Assembly (NCBI GenBank): GCA_023417475.1
Contig: JAEZFP010000068.1
Coordinates: 248,001 to 312,000, forward strand
Source of the DNA: Bacillota bacterium
GTDB lineage: Bacteria > Bacillota > UBA4882 > UBA8346
Reading direction: 5' to 3'
Length of the DNA: 64,000 nt
Shown: in pieces, positions 1-8,873 of the stretch
How the letters are laid out: the number at the start of each line of letters is the position of its first letter
Numbering within the stretch: the stretch's first letter is position 1
The notes under the pieces: generated by a model
Databases searched by the model: none
Told to the model about the DNA's origin: nothing
What the model saw: the letters and a program-made list of their open reading frames with translations, nothing else
Made by a program: the position numbers and the translations under genes

Positions 1-1722
1 CGGGATCCGGTCGGGTTCAAAGAACATGTGCTCCGTCCGGCAGAGACCGATTCCTTCGGCCCCAAATTTACGGGCAGTCGCGGCATCGTTCGGGGTATCG
101 GCGTTGGTCCGGACTTTTAAGGTCCGAATTTCATCGGCCCATTGCATTAAAGTCGCAAAATCACCGGTCATTTCCGGCTCAATGGTCGGCAATTTATCGC
201 CATAGACATTGCCGGTCGAGCCGTCAAGGGAAATCCAATCGCCTTCAACATATTTTTTGCCGTTTTTATCAAGGAAGAATCGCGCCTCTTCATTGATTTT
301 AATCTCGCCGCATCCCGCGACGCAACAAGTGCCCATGCCGCGGGCCACAACCGCCGCGTGCGACGTCATACCGCCCCGTCCCGTCAAAATACCCTGGGAT
401 ACGTGCATCCCTTCAATGTCTTCCGGTGAAGTTTCCAAGCGAACTAAAATTACTTTCTTTTCACCGGCTTTATAAGCGGCAACCGCGTCATCGGCCTCAA
501 AATAAACCTTTCCGGTGGCCGCGCCGGGCGAAGCCGGCAATCCTTTCGCGATCGGCGTTGCCGCCTTTAACGCTTTCGGTTCAAAATTCGGATGTAAAAC
601 AGCGTCCAATTGTTTCGGATCCACTTTCATAATCGCTTCCGACCGGGTTGCCATTCCCTCGTTAACCAGATCGACGGCAATTTTCAACGCTGCCGCCGCA
701 GTCCGTTTGCCATTTCGGGTTTGCAGCATAAAGAGTTTGCCGCGTTCAATCGTGAATTCCATGTCTTGCATATCGCGATAATGTTTTTCGAGAGTCTCGG
801 CTGTATTGGCAAATTGATTATACACATCCGCCATAATCTCTTTTAATTGGTCGATTGATTGGGGTGTCCGGATGCCGGCGACCACATCTTCACCTTGCGC
901 GTTGATCAAAAATTCGCCATACAGTTTCTTTTCACCGGTTGAGGGGTTCCGGGTAAAAGCGACGCCGGTTCCGGAGTCGTTCCCCATATTGCCGTAAACC
1001 ATCTCTTGGACATTAACGGCAGTACCCCAATCGCCCGGAATATCATTAAGACGACGATAAATGTTTGCCCGGGGGTTATCCCAGGACCGGAATACCGCTT
1101 TGACGGCTTCCATTAGTTGGATTTTCGGTTCTTGCGGAAAATCGGATCCTTTTTCTTTCTTATAGAGTGCCTTATAGCGTTTAACGACCTCTTGCAGATT
1201 ATCAGCGGTCAAATCCGTATCAAACTTAGCGCCGTTCTCTTCTTTAACAGCGTCAAGAATCTTTTCGAACTTAACTTTTTCAACTTCCATCACTACGTCA
1301 CTGAACATCTGGATAAACCGGCGATAACTATCGTAGGCAAAACGCGGATTATTTGTTAATTTGGCCAAACCTTCAACCACAACGTCATTTAGCCCCAAGT
1401 TCAAAATGGTGTCCATCATTCCGGGCATCGATGCCCGGGCTCCGGAACGTACCGATACTAAAAACGGATTATTGGGATCGCCAAACTTTTTTCCAACAAT
1501 CTGTTCAGTTTTTGCTAATGCTTCATAGATCTGTTCTTCGATCTCAGCTGCAATCATTTGTCCATCAGCATAATAGCGGGTACAAGCTTCTGTGGAAACC
1601 GTAAATCCTCTTGGAACCGGCAGGCCCAATCCGGTCATTTCAGCCAGATTAGCTCCCTTACCCCCAAGAAGGTTTCTCATTGAGGCATTGCCCTCGTTGA
1701 AAAGATAAACATATTTTGCCAT
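1..1722 (-). CDS. ppdK: Pyruvate, phosphate dikinase (5' part; 3' end outside window)
   Basis: Interconverts pyruvate, ATP and phosphate with PEP, AMP and PPi in the cytosol. The visible 574 residues start MAKYVYLFNEGNAS and run into the N-terminal nucleotide-binding domain (GGKGANLAEM). The phosphohistidine motif GGMTSHAAVVARG follows, with the catalytic His at residue 455, the position used in well-studied PPDKs. The start of the PEP/pyruvate domain (EGIGLCRTEHMFF) reaches the window edge. The family is about 880 residues, so roughly 300 are missing only because the window ends. The ATG at 1722 has an AGGAGG site 9 bases upstream. No operon partner is visible; upstream is a long AT-rich gap. 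In an anaerobe the enzyme usually serves PPi-linked glycolysis or gluconeogenesis. That role is inferred. Confidence 0.97.
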   Translation of the reverse strand, partial: MAKYVYLFNEGNASMRNLLGGKGANLAEMTGLGLPVPRGFTVSTEACTRYYADGQMIAAEIEEQIYEALAKTEQIVGKKFGDPNNPFLVSVRSGARASMPGMMDTILNLGLNDVVVEGLAKLTNNPRFAYDSYRRFIQMFSDVVMEVEKVKFEKILDAVKEENGAKFDTDLTADNLQEVVKRYKALYKKEKGSDFPQEPKIQLMEAVKAVFRSWDNPRANIYRRLNDIPGDWGTAVNVQEMVYGNMGNDSGTGVAFTRNPSTGEKKLYGEFLINAQGEDVVAGIRTPQSIDQLKEIMADVYNQFANTAETLEKHYRDMQDMEFTIERGKLFMLQTRNGKRTAAAALKIAVDLVNEGMATRSEAIMKVDPKQLDAVLHPNFEPKALKAATPIAKGLPASPGAATGKVYFEADDAVAAYKAGEKKVILVRLETSPEDIEGMHVSQGILTGRGGMTSHAAVVARGMGTCCVAGCGEIKINEEARFFLDKNGKKYVEGDWISLDGSTGNVYGDKLPTIEPEMTGDFATLMQWADEIRTLKVRTNADTPNDAATARKFGAEGIGLCRTEHMFFEPDRIP

Positions 1723-1736
1723 GAAAATACCTCCTA

Positions 1737-2194
1737 GTGTATTAATTCTTTTATTTCTACAGGAGAGAATTTCATTTAAAACCCTCTCCGGTAAAGTCGA
1801 ATAATACGATGAGGAAATTCTGGCTTCCGGGTATCCAAACGTGACAAAAGCCGCCAACGCGGCACTCAGCAAGTTTCAGATCCGGAACACTGATGATAAA
1901 AGTTAGATTCTCCATTTAACCTGCCAGTTCCTTCTGATAATGTTAATTTTTTTGTAAACAGTTACGTAAATTTAATGTTAAATTTTCAATATGGTTTTAT
2001 TTTCCGGCCTATGTACGATATTAACCATGCAATAATCCACATTTATCAATGCAAAATCAACCATTATATTATATTCTTTTGATTCCAGTCACATTCGTTC
2101 ATTTGTTAATTTATTTTTACGATAAGTTTACTTAACACATCATTTTACCTGTTAAATGCCTAAAAATTTACAAAAAAAATCACCGGCTGCCGCG
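1737..2194. other. AT-rich intergenic region upstream of ppdK
   Basis: No gene is supported here. The stretch from about 1930 to 2180 is very AT-rich. An interrupted inverted repeat (GGAGAG...CTCTCC) lies near 1760-1790, upstream of ppdK, and could be in its leader. I see no confident promoter, riboswitch or coding remnant. The ppdK promoter should lie somewhere in this stretch. Confidence 0.5.
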
Positions 2195-2196
2195 AG

Positions 2197-2309
2197 GCCA
2201 CTGAAAAACTGCTCCAAATAACATTGGCCTACAATATATTGATAGCCTAAAACAAGCTACTCATTATATATTTGTAGGTCAATCTTTCAGAACGGGGTTT
2301 TTCAGTGGC
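2197..2309. mobile_element. 113-bp palindromic MITE-like element, copy A
   Basis: The element is bounded by perfect inverted ends GCCACTGAAAAAC and GTTTTTCAGTGGC (13 bases). It has a second pair of inner inverted arms (CCTACAATATAT type) around a short centre, so most of it can fold into one long hairpin. It is about 94% identical to the reverse complement of the element at 42256-42368. Flanks GGCTGCCGC (2185-2193) and GGCTGCTGC (2312-2320) match at 8 of 9 bases, as expected for a worn target duplication. There is no coding capacity. It lies about 70 bp after ribF and could also end that operon's transcript. Confidence 0.8.
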
Positions 2310-2379
2310 CTGGCTGCTGCCAGTGTTTTTTACAGATATAAAATTGCGTGTTTATGGTACTAAGCGTTACGATGTCGGA

Positions 2380-3312
2380 TTAATCATTAAAAAAATTTTT
2401 AGCGACAATAATATCTTTGGCAATTTGTTCCTTAAGCTCTTCCAACCCGGAAAAGCGGGCTTCGGACCGGATAAAACGCAAGAAATCAACTTTGACATGG
2501 TTGCCATATAAATTCAGTGATACATCAAACAAGAACACCTCAACCAAGGGAATCTCCCCGCCAAAAGTCGGCTTAATTCCAACATTGGCAATGCCGTGAT
2601 ACATCTGATCTCCGGCTGTCAATCGCACGCAATAAACACCGTAGCGCGGTAAGATAAATTCCTTGCCAATCATTAAATTAGCGGTTGGAAACCCTATGGT
2701 TCGTCCGCGTTGTTCACCGGGAATAACCTGACTCTCAATATAAAAATCATACCCTAACATTTGATTGGCGAGTTCCAATTGCCCGTCAAGCAGATATTGA
2801 CGGATTTTCGAACTACTCGCCGTGACTCCGCCGATTTGGACCGGTTCAACCCGTTCAATTGCAACGCCATATTGCGTACCGAGTGATTGTAAAAGAGTAA
2901 AATCGCCCCGGCCGTTCGACCCAAAACGAAAATCATAGCCAACCACGATCAATCGTGCCCGCAAAGCCTTTACAAGGTATAAATCGAAAAATTCTTCAGG
3001 TTGGGTTTCGGAGAGTTGCTGATCGAACTGTAGCTCCAATAACGCGTCGAGCCCTTGTGTTGCCAAACGTTCTCTGCGAATCGCCGGAAGGTTGATCAAA
3101 GGTGGCGCTTTATGCAACAAACTTTCCGTATGGTTAATAAAAGTCACCGCAAGGGAAGTTAAATTTTGAAACTTCGCCAAGCGTACGGTTCGATCAATGA
3201 TCGCTTGATGGCCGCGGTGAACCCCATCGAAATTGCCAATCGTAACGACTGTTGCCAGTGAATCCTTTGATAATTCTTGTTGGCTTTGGGTGATCGAACT
3301 CCATACTTTCAT
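2380..3312 (-). CDS. ribF: Bifunctional riboflavin kinase / FAD synthetase
   Basis: Phosphorylates riboflavin to FMN and adenylates FMN to FAD. The N-terminal nucleotidyltransferase motif GNFDGVHRGH is at residues 26-35, with GYDFRFGSNGRGD further on. The C-terminal riboflavin kinase domain carries RGRTIGFPTANL. Length is 310 residues, normal for the family. I chose the ATG at 3312, which has AAGGAG upstream, although the spacing of about 12 bases is long. A GTG at 3336 overlapping the truB stop is the alternative and has no clear site. It is the last gene of the rimP-to-ribF operon; truB-ribF adjacency is common in Firmicutes. Confidence 0.95.
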   Translation of the reverse strand: MKVWSSITQSQQELSKDSLATVVTIGNFDGVHRGHQAIIDRTVRLAKFQNLTSLAVTFINHTESLLHKAPPLINLPAIRRERLATQGLDALLELQFDQQLSETQPEEFFDLYLVKALRARLIVVGYDFRFGSNGRGDFTLLQSLGTQYGVAIERVEPVQIGGVTASSSKIRQYLLDGQLELANQMLGYDFYIESQVIPGEQRGRTIGFPTANLMIGKEFILPRYGVYCVRLTAGDQMYHGIANVGIKPTFGGEIPLVEVFLFDVSLNLYGNHVKVDFLRFIRSEARFSGLEELKEQIAKDIIVAKNFFND

Positions 3313-3332
3313 TGAATTCGGAAACTCCTTTG

Positions 3333-4262
3333 TCACTCATAACGAAAAACTTTAACAGGTTGCCAATAATTGTGGGTTTCTTTATTGTGGAGTTCGGCAA
3401 TAGCGATTACCGTCGAAGTATGATCAATCATTCGTACCACCGTTGTGCCCGGTTCCGCCGGATACTTCGCCGTAGAGATTTTCCCGCCGTTTAACACTTT
3501 TACGCTGTCCTCATCATCAAGGGACAACGCTTCAAAGTGGCTCAAAGCTTCATTAATGGTAATTAAGCGCTCGGCGAGCTGATCTTGACTGAGCAATTCT
3601 TTCACTGTAGCCAGCGTGATGCTGTCTGCAATTTGAAAAACTCCGGATTGTAAACGCACCAAACTCCCCATATGAGCGCCGCAACCCAAAAGCTCGCCCA
3701 AATCGTGAATTAGCGTTCGGATATAGGTGCCCTTGGAACAGATAATTTTGACCGCCAACCTGTCGCAATACCCGTAAGTATCTTGGGGATTTAAACATTC
3801 CCATTGGTAAACTTTAATCGGCCGGGCGTCCCGCTCAATAACCTCGCCCTTACGGGCCAAATCGTACAATTTCCTACCCTGTACCTTGACTGCCGAATAC
3901 ATCGGCGGGATCTGATCGATATTTCCGGTTAAGTGTGCAATCGCTTGAAGCAACGAACGATGGCGGAATGTCACTTCTTTGTTTTCAAAAAGTATGCTGC
4001 CGGTTGCATCCTGGGTATCGGTAGCTTGACCAAAGACAAGCTCCGCCTGATAACATTTCTTTGTTTCATCCAAAAACGAAAAAGAACGAGTCGCTTGCCC
4101 CAGTCCCACAACTAAAACGCCGGTTGCTTCTGGGTCTAAGGTGCCTGTATGGCCAATTGCCTTTTGGCGCAATATTTGGCGTAAGGAAGCAACTACTTGA
4201 TGGGAGGTCATGCCCCGTTCTTTATTGATATTTAATATACCATGCCACATATTAGGCGCCAT
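3333..4262 (-). CDS. truB: tRNA pseudouridine(55) synthase
   Basis: Makes pseudouridine 55 in the T-loop of tRNAs. The N-terminus reads HGILNINKERGMTSH, followed by GHTGTLDPEATG containing the catalytic Asp (residue 43 with this start). The motif KGTYIRTLIHDLG is also present, and the C-terminus fits the usual RNA-binding extension. The start is uncertain. ATG at 4262 overlaps the nrnA stop by 11 bases, ATG at 4250 fits family alignments best, and a TTG at 4283 is also open. None has a strong ribosome binding site, so translation is probably coupled to nrnA. Confidence 0.95.
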   Translation of the reverse strand: MAPNMWHGILNINKERGMTSHQVVASLRQILRQKAIGHTGTLDPEATGVLVVGLGQATRSFSFLDETKKCYQAELVFGQATDTQDATGSILFENKEVTFRHRSLLQAIAHLTGNIDQIPPMYSAVKVQGRKLYDLARKGEVIERDARPIKVYQWECLNPQDTYGYCDRLAVKIICSKGTYIRTLIHDLGELLGCGAHMGSLVRLQSGVFQIADSITLATVKELLSQDQLAERLITINEALSHFEALSLDDEDSVKVLNGGKISTAKYPAEPGTTVVRMIDHTSTVIAIAELHNKETHNYWQPVKVFRYE

Positions 4263-5223
4263 AATACGTACTGACGTATGCAATCACTTCATTGACAACT
4301 TGCTGGACCGGGCCGTTAACGGAACATCCGGCGGCCCGGGCGTGACCGCCACCGCCAAAATTGGCGGCTAATTTACTAACATCCACTGCGGAAGAGGAAC
4401 GCCAGCTAATCTTCACTTCATTCGGCTTTAACTCTTTAAAAAGCAAACCAACCTCGACACCTTCGATGGAACGGGCGTAATTAACGTAACTTTCAGTCTC
4501 CTCATTTTCAACCGGAAACTGACCCAACATTTGCTGGTCCAGTACCATCCAAGCAATCTTACCATTGCACCCGAGCTTTAACGTATTAATTACATTTCCC
4601 AATAAGCGTATCGAATTATAGCTTTTTTGTTCATGGACATATTCGGCAATTTTAGCCGGTTCAACCTGAAAATTCTTCACCAGCACCGAAGCTAATTCTA
4701 GTGTATAAGAGCTGGTGCTTGAATAACGGAAAAATCCGGTATCGGTGGCGGTGGCGGTGTAAATTGCCCCGGCAATCGCCCGATTCAAAGGAATTTGACC
4801 GTCGGTTATAATCCGAAAAATCAACTCGCCGGTCGCCGCGGCTTGCGGGTCAACAATATTCAGATCGCCAAATCCGGTATTGCTGATATGATGATCGATA
4901 TTGACGACCAAAACCCCCGGAATAGCCCAAAATTCCGTTGGTAAAGCGACGCGCTCTTTTTCCGCGCAATCCACACAGACGATCACATCCGGTTGAAAAT
5001 TTTCAACTTGGTCTTTGATCTGATCGCTATTTTCCAAAAAGTTATAAACAGTCGGAATCCCGTCCATACAAACCATTTTCACGGTTTTCCCCTGATTGGC
5101 GATGGTCAATCCGATTGCCAGCAATGAACCGATCGCATCGCCATCAGGGTGAACGTGACAAGTTACTAAAAATCGTTGTTTGGTTTGAATTAGATCAAAA
5201 AACTGACGGAAAAGGCCGGTCAC
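4252..5223 (-). CDS. nrnA: DHH-family nanoRNase / pAp phosphatase
   Basis: Degrades very short RNAs and dephosphorylates 3'-phosphoadenosine 5'-phosphate, as NrnA does in B. subtilis. The DHH domain shows HVHPDGDAIGS near residue 23 for metal binding and the signature DHH in VNIDHHISNTG near residue 110. The C-terminal DHHA1 domain has FGGGGHARAAGC. Length is 323 residues, typical. The start is GTG at 5223, sharing one base with the rbfA stop (TAGTG) and preceded by AAAGGAGAG at good spacing. Its place between rbfA and truB is the standard Firmicutes arrangement. Confidence 0.94.
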   Translation of the reverse strand: MTGLFRQFFDLIQTKQRFLVTCHVHPDGDAIGSLLAIGLTIANQGKTVKMVCMDGIPTVYNFLENSDQIKDQVENFQPDVIVCVDCAEKERVALPTEFWAIPGVLVVNIDHHISNTGFGDLNIVDPQAAATGELIFRIITDGQIPLNRAIAGAIYTATATDTGFFRYSSTSSYTLELASVLVKNFQVEPAKIAEYVHEQKSYNSIRLLGNVINTLKLGCNGKIAWMVLDQQMLGQFPVENEETESYVNYARSIEGVEVGLLFKELKPNEVKISWRSSSAVDVSKLAANFGGGGHARAAGCSVNGPVQQVVNEVIAYVSTYYGA

Positions 5224-5585
5224 TAGGAATTCTCTCCTTTATCCGACTTTTTGATCTCTTCCAACAGTTCAAAGATTCTTGAACCGCGTTCAATCGAGTT
5301 GTCGGCGATAATATGAACTTCGGGCGTATGACGCATCCGGATTCTTTTACCCAGCTCGGTACGAATATAACCCTTGGCGCTTTCCAGCCCTTGCAAAGCT
5401 GCATTTTTGGACTGTTCGTCACCTAGGATGCTGACAAAAATTTTCACATGGCTGTAATCATTGGAGACTTCTACCCCTGTAACGCTAACGAATCCTATTC
5501 GGGGGTCTTTAAGGCCCCGCTGTAAAATTTGGCCTACTTCTTCTTTGATTAATTCCCCGAGTCTCTCAGCTCGATGTTCTGTCAA
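5223..5585 (-). CDS. rbfA: 30S ribosome-binding factor A
   Basis: Cold-shock and 16S maturation factor that binds the 30S precursor. The 120-residue protein has the KH-like fold signature DPRIGFVSVTGVEVSNDYSHVKIFVS and the family N-terminus RAERLGELIKEEV. It starts at a TTG (5585) behind a GGAGGGG site. The gap to infB upstream is 29 bases and nrnA follows with a one-base overlap, so it belongs to the same transcript. Confidence 0.96.
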   Translation of the reverse strand: MTEHRAERLGELIKEEVGQILQRGLKDPRIGFVSVTGVEVSNDYSHVKIFVSILGDEQSKNAALQGLESAKGYIRTELGKRIRMRHTPEVHIIADNSIERGSRIFELLEEIKKSDKGENS

Positions 5586-5614
5586 TCAAAACCCCTCCAT
5601 CGGTAGGAACCGCG

Positions 5615-8278
5615 TTAACTTTTGCGCTTAATCTCTTCCATTGCAAAGGCTTCAACGATATCGCCTTCTTTAATATCGTTAAACCGTTCCACGCCAACGC
5701 CACATTCATAACCTTCCTGAACTTCTTTGGCATCGTCTTTAAACCGTTTTAACGAATCAATCTTTCCTTCATGGATGACGATATTGTCACGGATTAAACG
5801 GATATCGCTATTGCGGCTGATTTTCCCTTCCAGGACATAACATCCGGCAATATTCCCAACTTTAGGAACTTTATAGACGGCTCTGACTTCAGCGCGACCC
5901 TGAACCACTTCTTTATATTCCGGGGAAAGCATGCCTTCCAAAGCTTTTTGAACATCCTCAATCACATTATAAATAATGCGGTAGAGACGGATATCGACGC
6001 TTTCCTTTTCAGCGCTCCGCTTCGCATTCGGATCGGGACGAACGTTAAATCCGATAATAATCGCGTTCGAAGCAGAAGCCAACATAACGTCATGTTCACT
6101 GATGGCGCCAACACCGCCGTGAATCACCTTTACCCGAACCTCTTCATTGGAGAGCCTCTCCAATGATTGGCGGGTCGCTTCAACTGACCCTTGAACATCC
6201 GCTTTGATAATAATCTTCAATTCCTTGATTTCCCCTTCTTTAATCTTGGAGAAGAGGTCATCCAGGGTCACTTTTTGATTCTTCTTCAGCTCGCTTTCGC
6301 GTTTAAACTGCATCCGTTTATCGGCTAGTTCACGGGCTAAACGATCTTCGGTAATGACATAAAGGATATCGCCGGCTTCAGGAACTTCCGTAAACCCAAT
6401 CACTTCGACCGGAGTGGAAGGTCCAGCTTTTTTAACCCGTTTCCCTTTGTCATTATTTAATACGCGGACTCGACCGGCAGCGGCTCCGGCGATAATCGAA
6501 TCCCCGGCTTGGAGGGTTCCGGTCTGTACCAACACCGTGGCAACGGGCCCCCGGCCTTTATCCAATTCCGCTTCGACAATCGTCCCTTTGGCCGGACGAA
6601 TCGGATTGGCACGATAATCCTTCATATCGGCCACCAGGAGGATCATTTCTAACAGTTGTTCAATACCGATTCGTTGTTTGGCCGAAACCGGTACAAAGAT
6701 GGTGTCGCCACCCCATTCTTCCGCAACCAACCCGTACTCCGTCAAATCTTGTTTGATCCGGTCGGGATTGGCTCCCGGCTTATCAATTTTATTGATTGCG
6801 ACAATGATCGAAACATTGGCGTCTTTCGCGTGATTGATCGCTTCAATGGTTTGCGGCATTACCCCGTCATCGGCGGCAACTACCAGGATGGCAATATCGG
6901 TAACTTGAGCGCCGCGCGCGCGCATCGCTGTAAAGGCAGCATGACCCGGGGTATCCAGGAACGTAATTTTGCGGTCATTCAGCTCAACTTGATAAGCGCC
7001 GATGTGTTGGGTAATTCCTCCTGCTTCTTGGGCAGTTACATTGGTTTCGCGGATCGCATCCAGCAACGAAGTCTTTCCGTGGTCAACGTGCCCCATAATC
7101 GTAACCACCGGTGGACGCGGTATCAGCGACGCCGGATCGTCTTCAATCTCTTCAACTTGTAATTTTTCTTCTTCAGTCCGCGCCGCAGTCGCTGAAATTC
7201 CATATTCGTCGGCAATTAAGGTCATGGTGTCAATATCAATTTCTTGATTAATGGTTGCCATCATGCCTAAGCCCATTAATTTTTTAATGACATCACTGGC
7301 CGAAACCTCAATTAACTGTGCAAATTCCTTGACGGCCATTTGAGTTGGTAATTGCACCGATTTGACAGTTGTTGCGGGACCTTCATGTTTGACGGGCCGA
7401 GTTGGAAAACGTCCCGGCGTTTTTGATGGGGTGGATTTCCCGGCACGCTTATCAAATCTATCGTTATAACCTTGGGAATTGCCACGAGGCGCCGGCTTGC
7501 CGAAACGATTGTTCGGAGCGGCATTTCCTTGATTGGGTCCCCGGTTTTGCCCTTGATTCTGGCTTTGATTCGGTCCACGATTTTGCCCTTGATATGGTGG
7601 ACGGCTTTGCCCCTGATTTTGGCCTTGTGCCGGACCACGATTTTGATATTGTCCCCGATTTTGTTCGGAATAATGTCCTTGATTTTGGGGACGATTTGGG
7701 TTCGGTGTCATCGGACGATTTTGATTGAAATTCCGGTTTGGTTGGTTTGGATTTTGATTTCTATCGAAACCGGTTTTCCCTTCCGCTCCGTTGGAGTCGG
7801 GACGCTGGTCGTTTCGAGAAACGGGTTTATCGTCCCCTTTTGACTCAACCCCGGGATGGGGAGCAGTACGATCGGGTTGCGGTTTATTTTCCGTGCCATG
7901 AACCGTTTGTGGCGAAGCGGTATTCTCAGTAGTTTTTGTAAACTCACGTTGCACTTGATTATTACTCCCGACTGAAACTTTATTATCATTATTTTGGGAT
8001 ACCCGTTGATTCGCCGGTGCCGGTGTCGCTGGTCTCATGTTAGGATTTTGAACAGGTTTGGTTTGGAAGAGATCTTTTTTAATCTCTTCGGGAGTTTGGG
8101 GACGATTGGATGTAGCTGCCTTTGCCGGTTTGGGAACGGTCGGATAGACCTCTCTTGCTTGGTCTACAAACTTGTCTTCGATTGTGCTCATATGATTACG
8201 AACATTTGCTCCCTGTCCGTTCAGATAAGCCATTAAATCTTTTATCGAAATATTTAATTCTTTGCTTAATTCATGCAC
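5615..8278 (-). CDS. infB: Translation initiation factor IF-2
   Basis: GTPase that brings fMet-tRNA to the 30S subunit. The GTPase domain has GHVDHGKTSLLD, DTPGHAAF and NKID; domain II and the C-terminal tRNA-binding domain follow. Residues of about 65-300 form a linker rich in Gln, Asn, Gly and Pro with GQNQGQ-like repeats, longer than in many relatives. I give the GTG at 8278 as the first standard start. However, the conserved IF-2 N-terminus (NKVRVHELSKEL) begins five codons earlier, with AUA at 8293 in the start position and GGAGGTGA correctly spaced before it. That AUA overlaps the ylxQ stop. The true start is therefore probably 8293, by a non-standard codon or a base error. Confidence 0.97.
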   Translation of the reverse strand: MHELSKELNISIKDLMAYLNGQGANVRNHMSTIEDKFVDQAREVYPTVPKPAKAATSNRPQTPEEIKKDLFQTKPVQNPNMRPATPAPANQRVSQNNDNKVSVGSNNQVQREFTKTTENTASPQTVHGTENKPQPDRTAPHPGVESKGDDKPVSRNDQRPDSNGAEGKTGFDRNQNPNQPNRNFNQNRPMTPNPNRPQNQGHYSEQNRGQYQNRGPAQGQNQGQSRPPYQGQNRGPNQSQNQGQNRGPNQGNAAPNNRFGKPAPRGNSQGYNDRFDKRAGKSTPSKTPGRFPTRPVKHEGPATTVKSVQLPTQMAVKEFAQLIEVSASDVIKKLMGLGMMATINQEIDIDTMTLIADEYGISATAARTEEEKLQVEEIEDDPASLIPRPPVVTIMGHVDHGKTSLLDAIRETNVTAQEAGGITQHIGAYQVELNDRKITFLDTPGHAAFTAMRARGAQVTDIAILVVAADDGVMPQTIEAINHAKDANVSIIVAINKIDKPGANPDRIKQDLTEYGLVAEEWGGDTIFVPVSAKQRIGIEQLLEMILLVADMKDYRANPIRPAKGTIVEAELDKGRGPVATVLVQTGTLQAGDSIIAGAAAGRVRVLNNDKGKRVKKAGPSTPVEVIGFTEVPEAGDILYVITEDRLARELADKRMQFKRESELKKNQKVTLDDLFSKIKEGEIKELKIIIKADVQGSVEATRQSLERLSNEEVRVKVIHGGVGAISEHDVMLASASNAIIIGFNVRPDPNAKRSAEKESVDIRLYRIIYNVIEDVQKALEGMLSPEYKEVVQGRAEVRAVYKVPKVGNIAGCYVLEGKISRNSDIRLIRDNIVIHEGKIDSLKRFKDDAKEVQEGYECGVGVERFNDIKEGDIVEAFAMEEIKRKS

Positions 8279-8289
8279 TCGAACCTTAT

Positions 8290-8604
8290 TTATGGCTCTT
8301 CACCTCCGTCTGTTAATAAAGAACAGATCATCTTGGAAAAATCATTCGAAGTTACTGCTATCACGCCACGTCCCGGAGCGCCAATACAACGGCCTAACTC
8401 GGCGATCGTTCCGTATGTAAAAAAACTGATTGTTTTCTGTTCACATAAATATTTAAAATTTTTAATGGTTTTTGCCGAAAGATCATTGGCACATACCACT
8501 ACTTGAGCTCGACCACGCCGAATTCCCTCTTCAACAGCGGCCGAACCCGTAAGAAGACGCCCTGCTTTGGCAGCAAGACCTAACACAGACGCTACTGTTT
8601 TCAT
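8290..8604 (-). CDS. ylxQ: L7Ae-family ribosomal-type RNA-binding protein YlxQ
   Basis: A 104-residue kink-turn RNA-binding family protein. The N-terminus MKTVASVLGLAAKAGRLLTG and the AAVEEGIRRGRAQVVVCANDLS segment are typical of YlxQ. It starts at an ATG overlapping the ylxR stop by four bases and ends inside the infB initiation region, so the three genes are tightly coupled. The exact cellular role of YlxQ is not settled; RNA binding follows from the family. Confidence 0.9.
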   Translation of the reverse strand: MKTVASVLGLAAKAGRLLTGSAAVEEGIRRGRAQVVVCANDLSAKTIKNFKYLCEQKTISFFTYGTIAELGRCIGAPGRGVIAVTSNDFSKMICSLLTDGGEEP

Positions 8605-8873
8605 TTAATAAATTTCACCATTTCCGAACGTAATGTATCTTTTTGCTGAGGAGTAATCTCAATTTCCAAAGCCCGTTCGAGCATTGAACCTTTAAACGCC
8701 AGTTCCAAACACTCTACTTTAGGACATGTGTAGGCACCACGACCGGATTTTTTGCCCGTTGGATCAATGGTAACTTCACCTTCCGGAGTTCGTACCACGC
8801 GAAGCAACTCTTTCTTCGGAAAGACACTTTTACAACCCAGGCAAGTGCGTTGAGGGATTTTTCTTACTTTCAA
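8601..8873 (-). CDS. rnpM: YlxR / RnpM family RNA-binding protein
   Basis: A 90-residue protein with the family signature RTCLGCKSVFPKKELLRVVR and GRGAYTCPKVECLELAFK. Homologues bind RNA, and B. subtilis RnpM modulates RNase P. The start is TTG at 8873, three bases after the nusA stop, with AAGGGG upstream. It lies between nusA and ylxQ as in most Firmicutes. Confidence 0.92.
   Translation of the reverse strand: MKVRKIPQRTCLGCKSVFPKKELLRVVRTPEGEVTIDPTGKKSGRGAYTCPKVECLELAFKGSMLERALEIEITPQQKDTLRSEMVKFIK

Noticed and set aside
6656..7162. A 168-residue plus-strand frame inside infB
   Set aside because: Opposite the conserved IF-2 GTPase domain; no start signal or family match.
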